Shown piece by piece: positions 63,959-64,000 of a stretch of 64,000 bases of DNA. This stretch comes from Corynebacterium pelargi (GTDB lineage: Bacteria; Actinomycetota; Actinomycetes; Mycobacteriales; Mycobacteriaceae), in NCBI RefSeq assembly GCF_014635485.1, contig NZ_BMCX01000002.1:518335-582334 (forward strand), given 5' to 3'. The number at the start of each line of letters is the position of its first letter. Within the stretch, counting starts at the first letter, position 1. Below the pieces are notes generated by a model. That model worked only from the letters and a program-made list of their open reading frames with translations, was not told the origin of the DNA and ran no database searches. Made by a program: the position numbers and the translations under genes.

Positions 63959-64000
63959 TGTTGTTGGTGGGTGTGTAACTTTATGTGAGTCGCCGCGACC

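Overview
The window comes from a Corynebacterium chromosome. Evidence: the actinobacterial block adnB / K+ channel / nudC / uvrD2, the sigK-rskA pair, an initiator tRNA without an encoded CCA, several apparently leaderless starts, and an ssrA gene whose encoded tag reads AENTQRDYALAA. The flanks follow the gene order I remember for C. glutamicum (hisN, inositol phosphatase, prfB, ftsEX, smpB, ssrA, siderophore ABC operon). Species cannot be named from sequence alone.

Layout. 1-6.7 kb: DNA repair and NAD metabolism genes (adnB 3' part, K+ channel, nudC, uvrD2), a cyclodehydratase-like gene and a small metallopeptidase. 6.7-14 kb: DUF2342, PDZ/Lon protease, lipoprotein, PPA1309 family, UPF0182, tRNA-fMet. 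14-18.1 kb: secreted proteins and a FAS1 lipoprotein divergent from sigK-rskA. 18.1-22.5 kb: repeat-rich spacer, then a four-gene transcarboxylase operon (5S, 12S, epsilon-like, 1.3S biotin carrier). 22.5-34.6 kb: secreted trypsin-like protease, hisN, an ABC exporter with a two-component system, a second inositol-phosphatase family gene, prfB, a frameshifted abgT, ftsE, ftsX, smpB, a lipoprotein. 34.7-35.05 kb: tmRNA.

35-60 kb is accessory DNA inserted between ssrA and the siderophore operon. The first part (35.1-38 kb) holds small genes in tandem cassettes, two of which begin with a copy of the tmRNA 3' end, which looks like the remains of successive integrations. After a few lipoproteins and a flavin reductase comes a 16 kb catabolic island (40.97-56.7 kb) with AT-richer codon use than its flanks. 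It encodes, by family, a complete-looking route from an aromatic amine (best guess tyramine) to central metabolism: amine permease, monoamine oxidase, aldehyde dehydrogenase, single-component flavin hydroxylase, homoprotocatechuate 2,3-dioxygenase (HpaD), HpaE, an HpaG-type FAH domain fused to an RraA domain, HpaH and HpaI, plus a GntR regulator, a FeaR-like AraC regulator and an MHS-type transporter. A second, highly similar transporter lies just past the island at 57.4 kb. GlxR-like (cAMP receptor) sites occur upstream of four transcription units here, and the two main divergent operons share a palindrome that contains both -10 boxes.

60.2-63.9 kb: iron-siderophore ABC operon (binding lipoprotein, two permeases, ATPase), then a terminator. 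Two further patterns stand out: an exact 12-mer, AGCTTTTCGACG, occurs eight times in the window on both strands, and a SigK-type promoter precedes the FAS1 lipoprotein.
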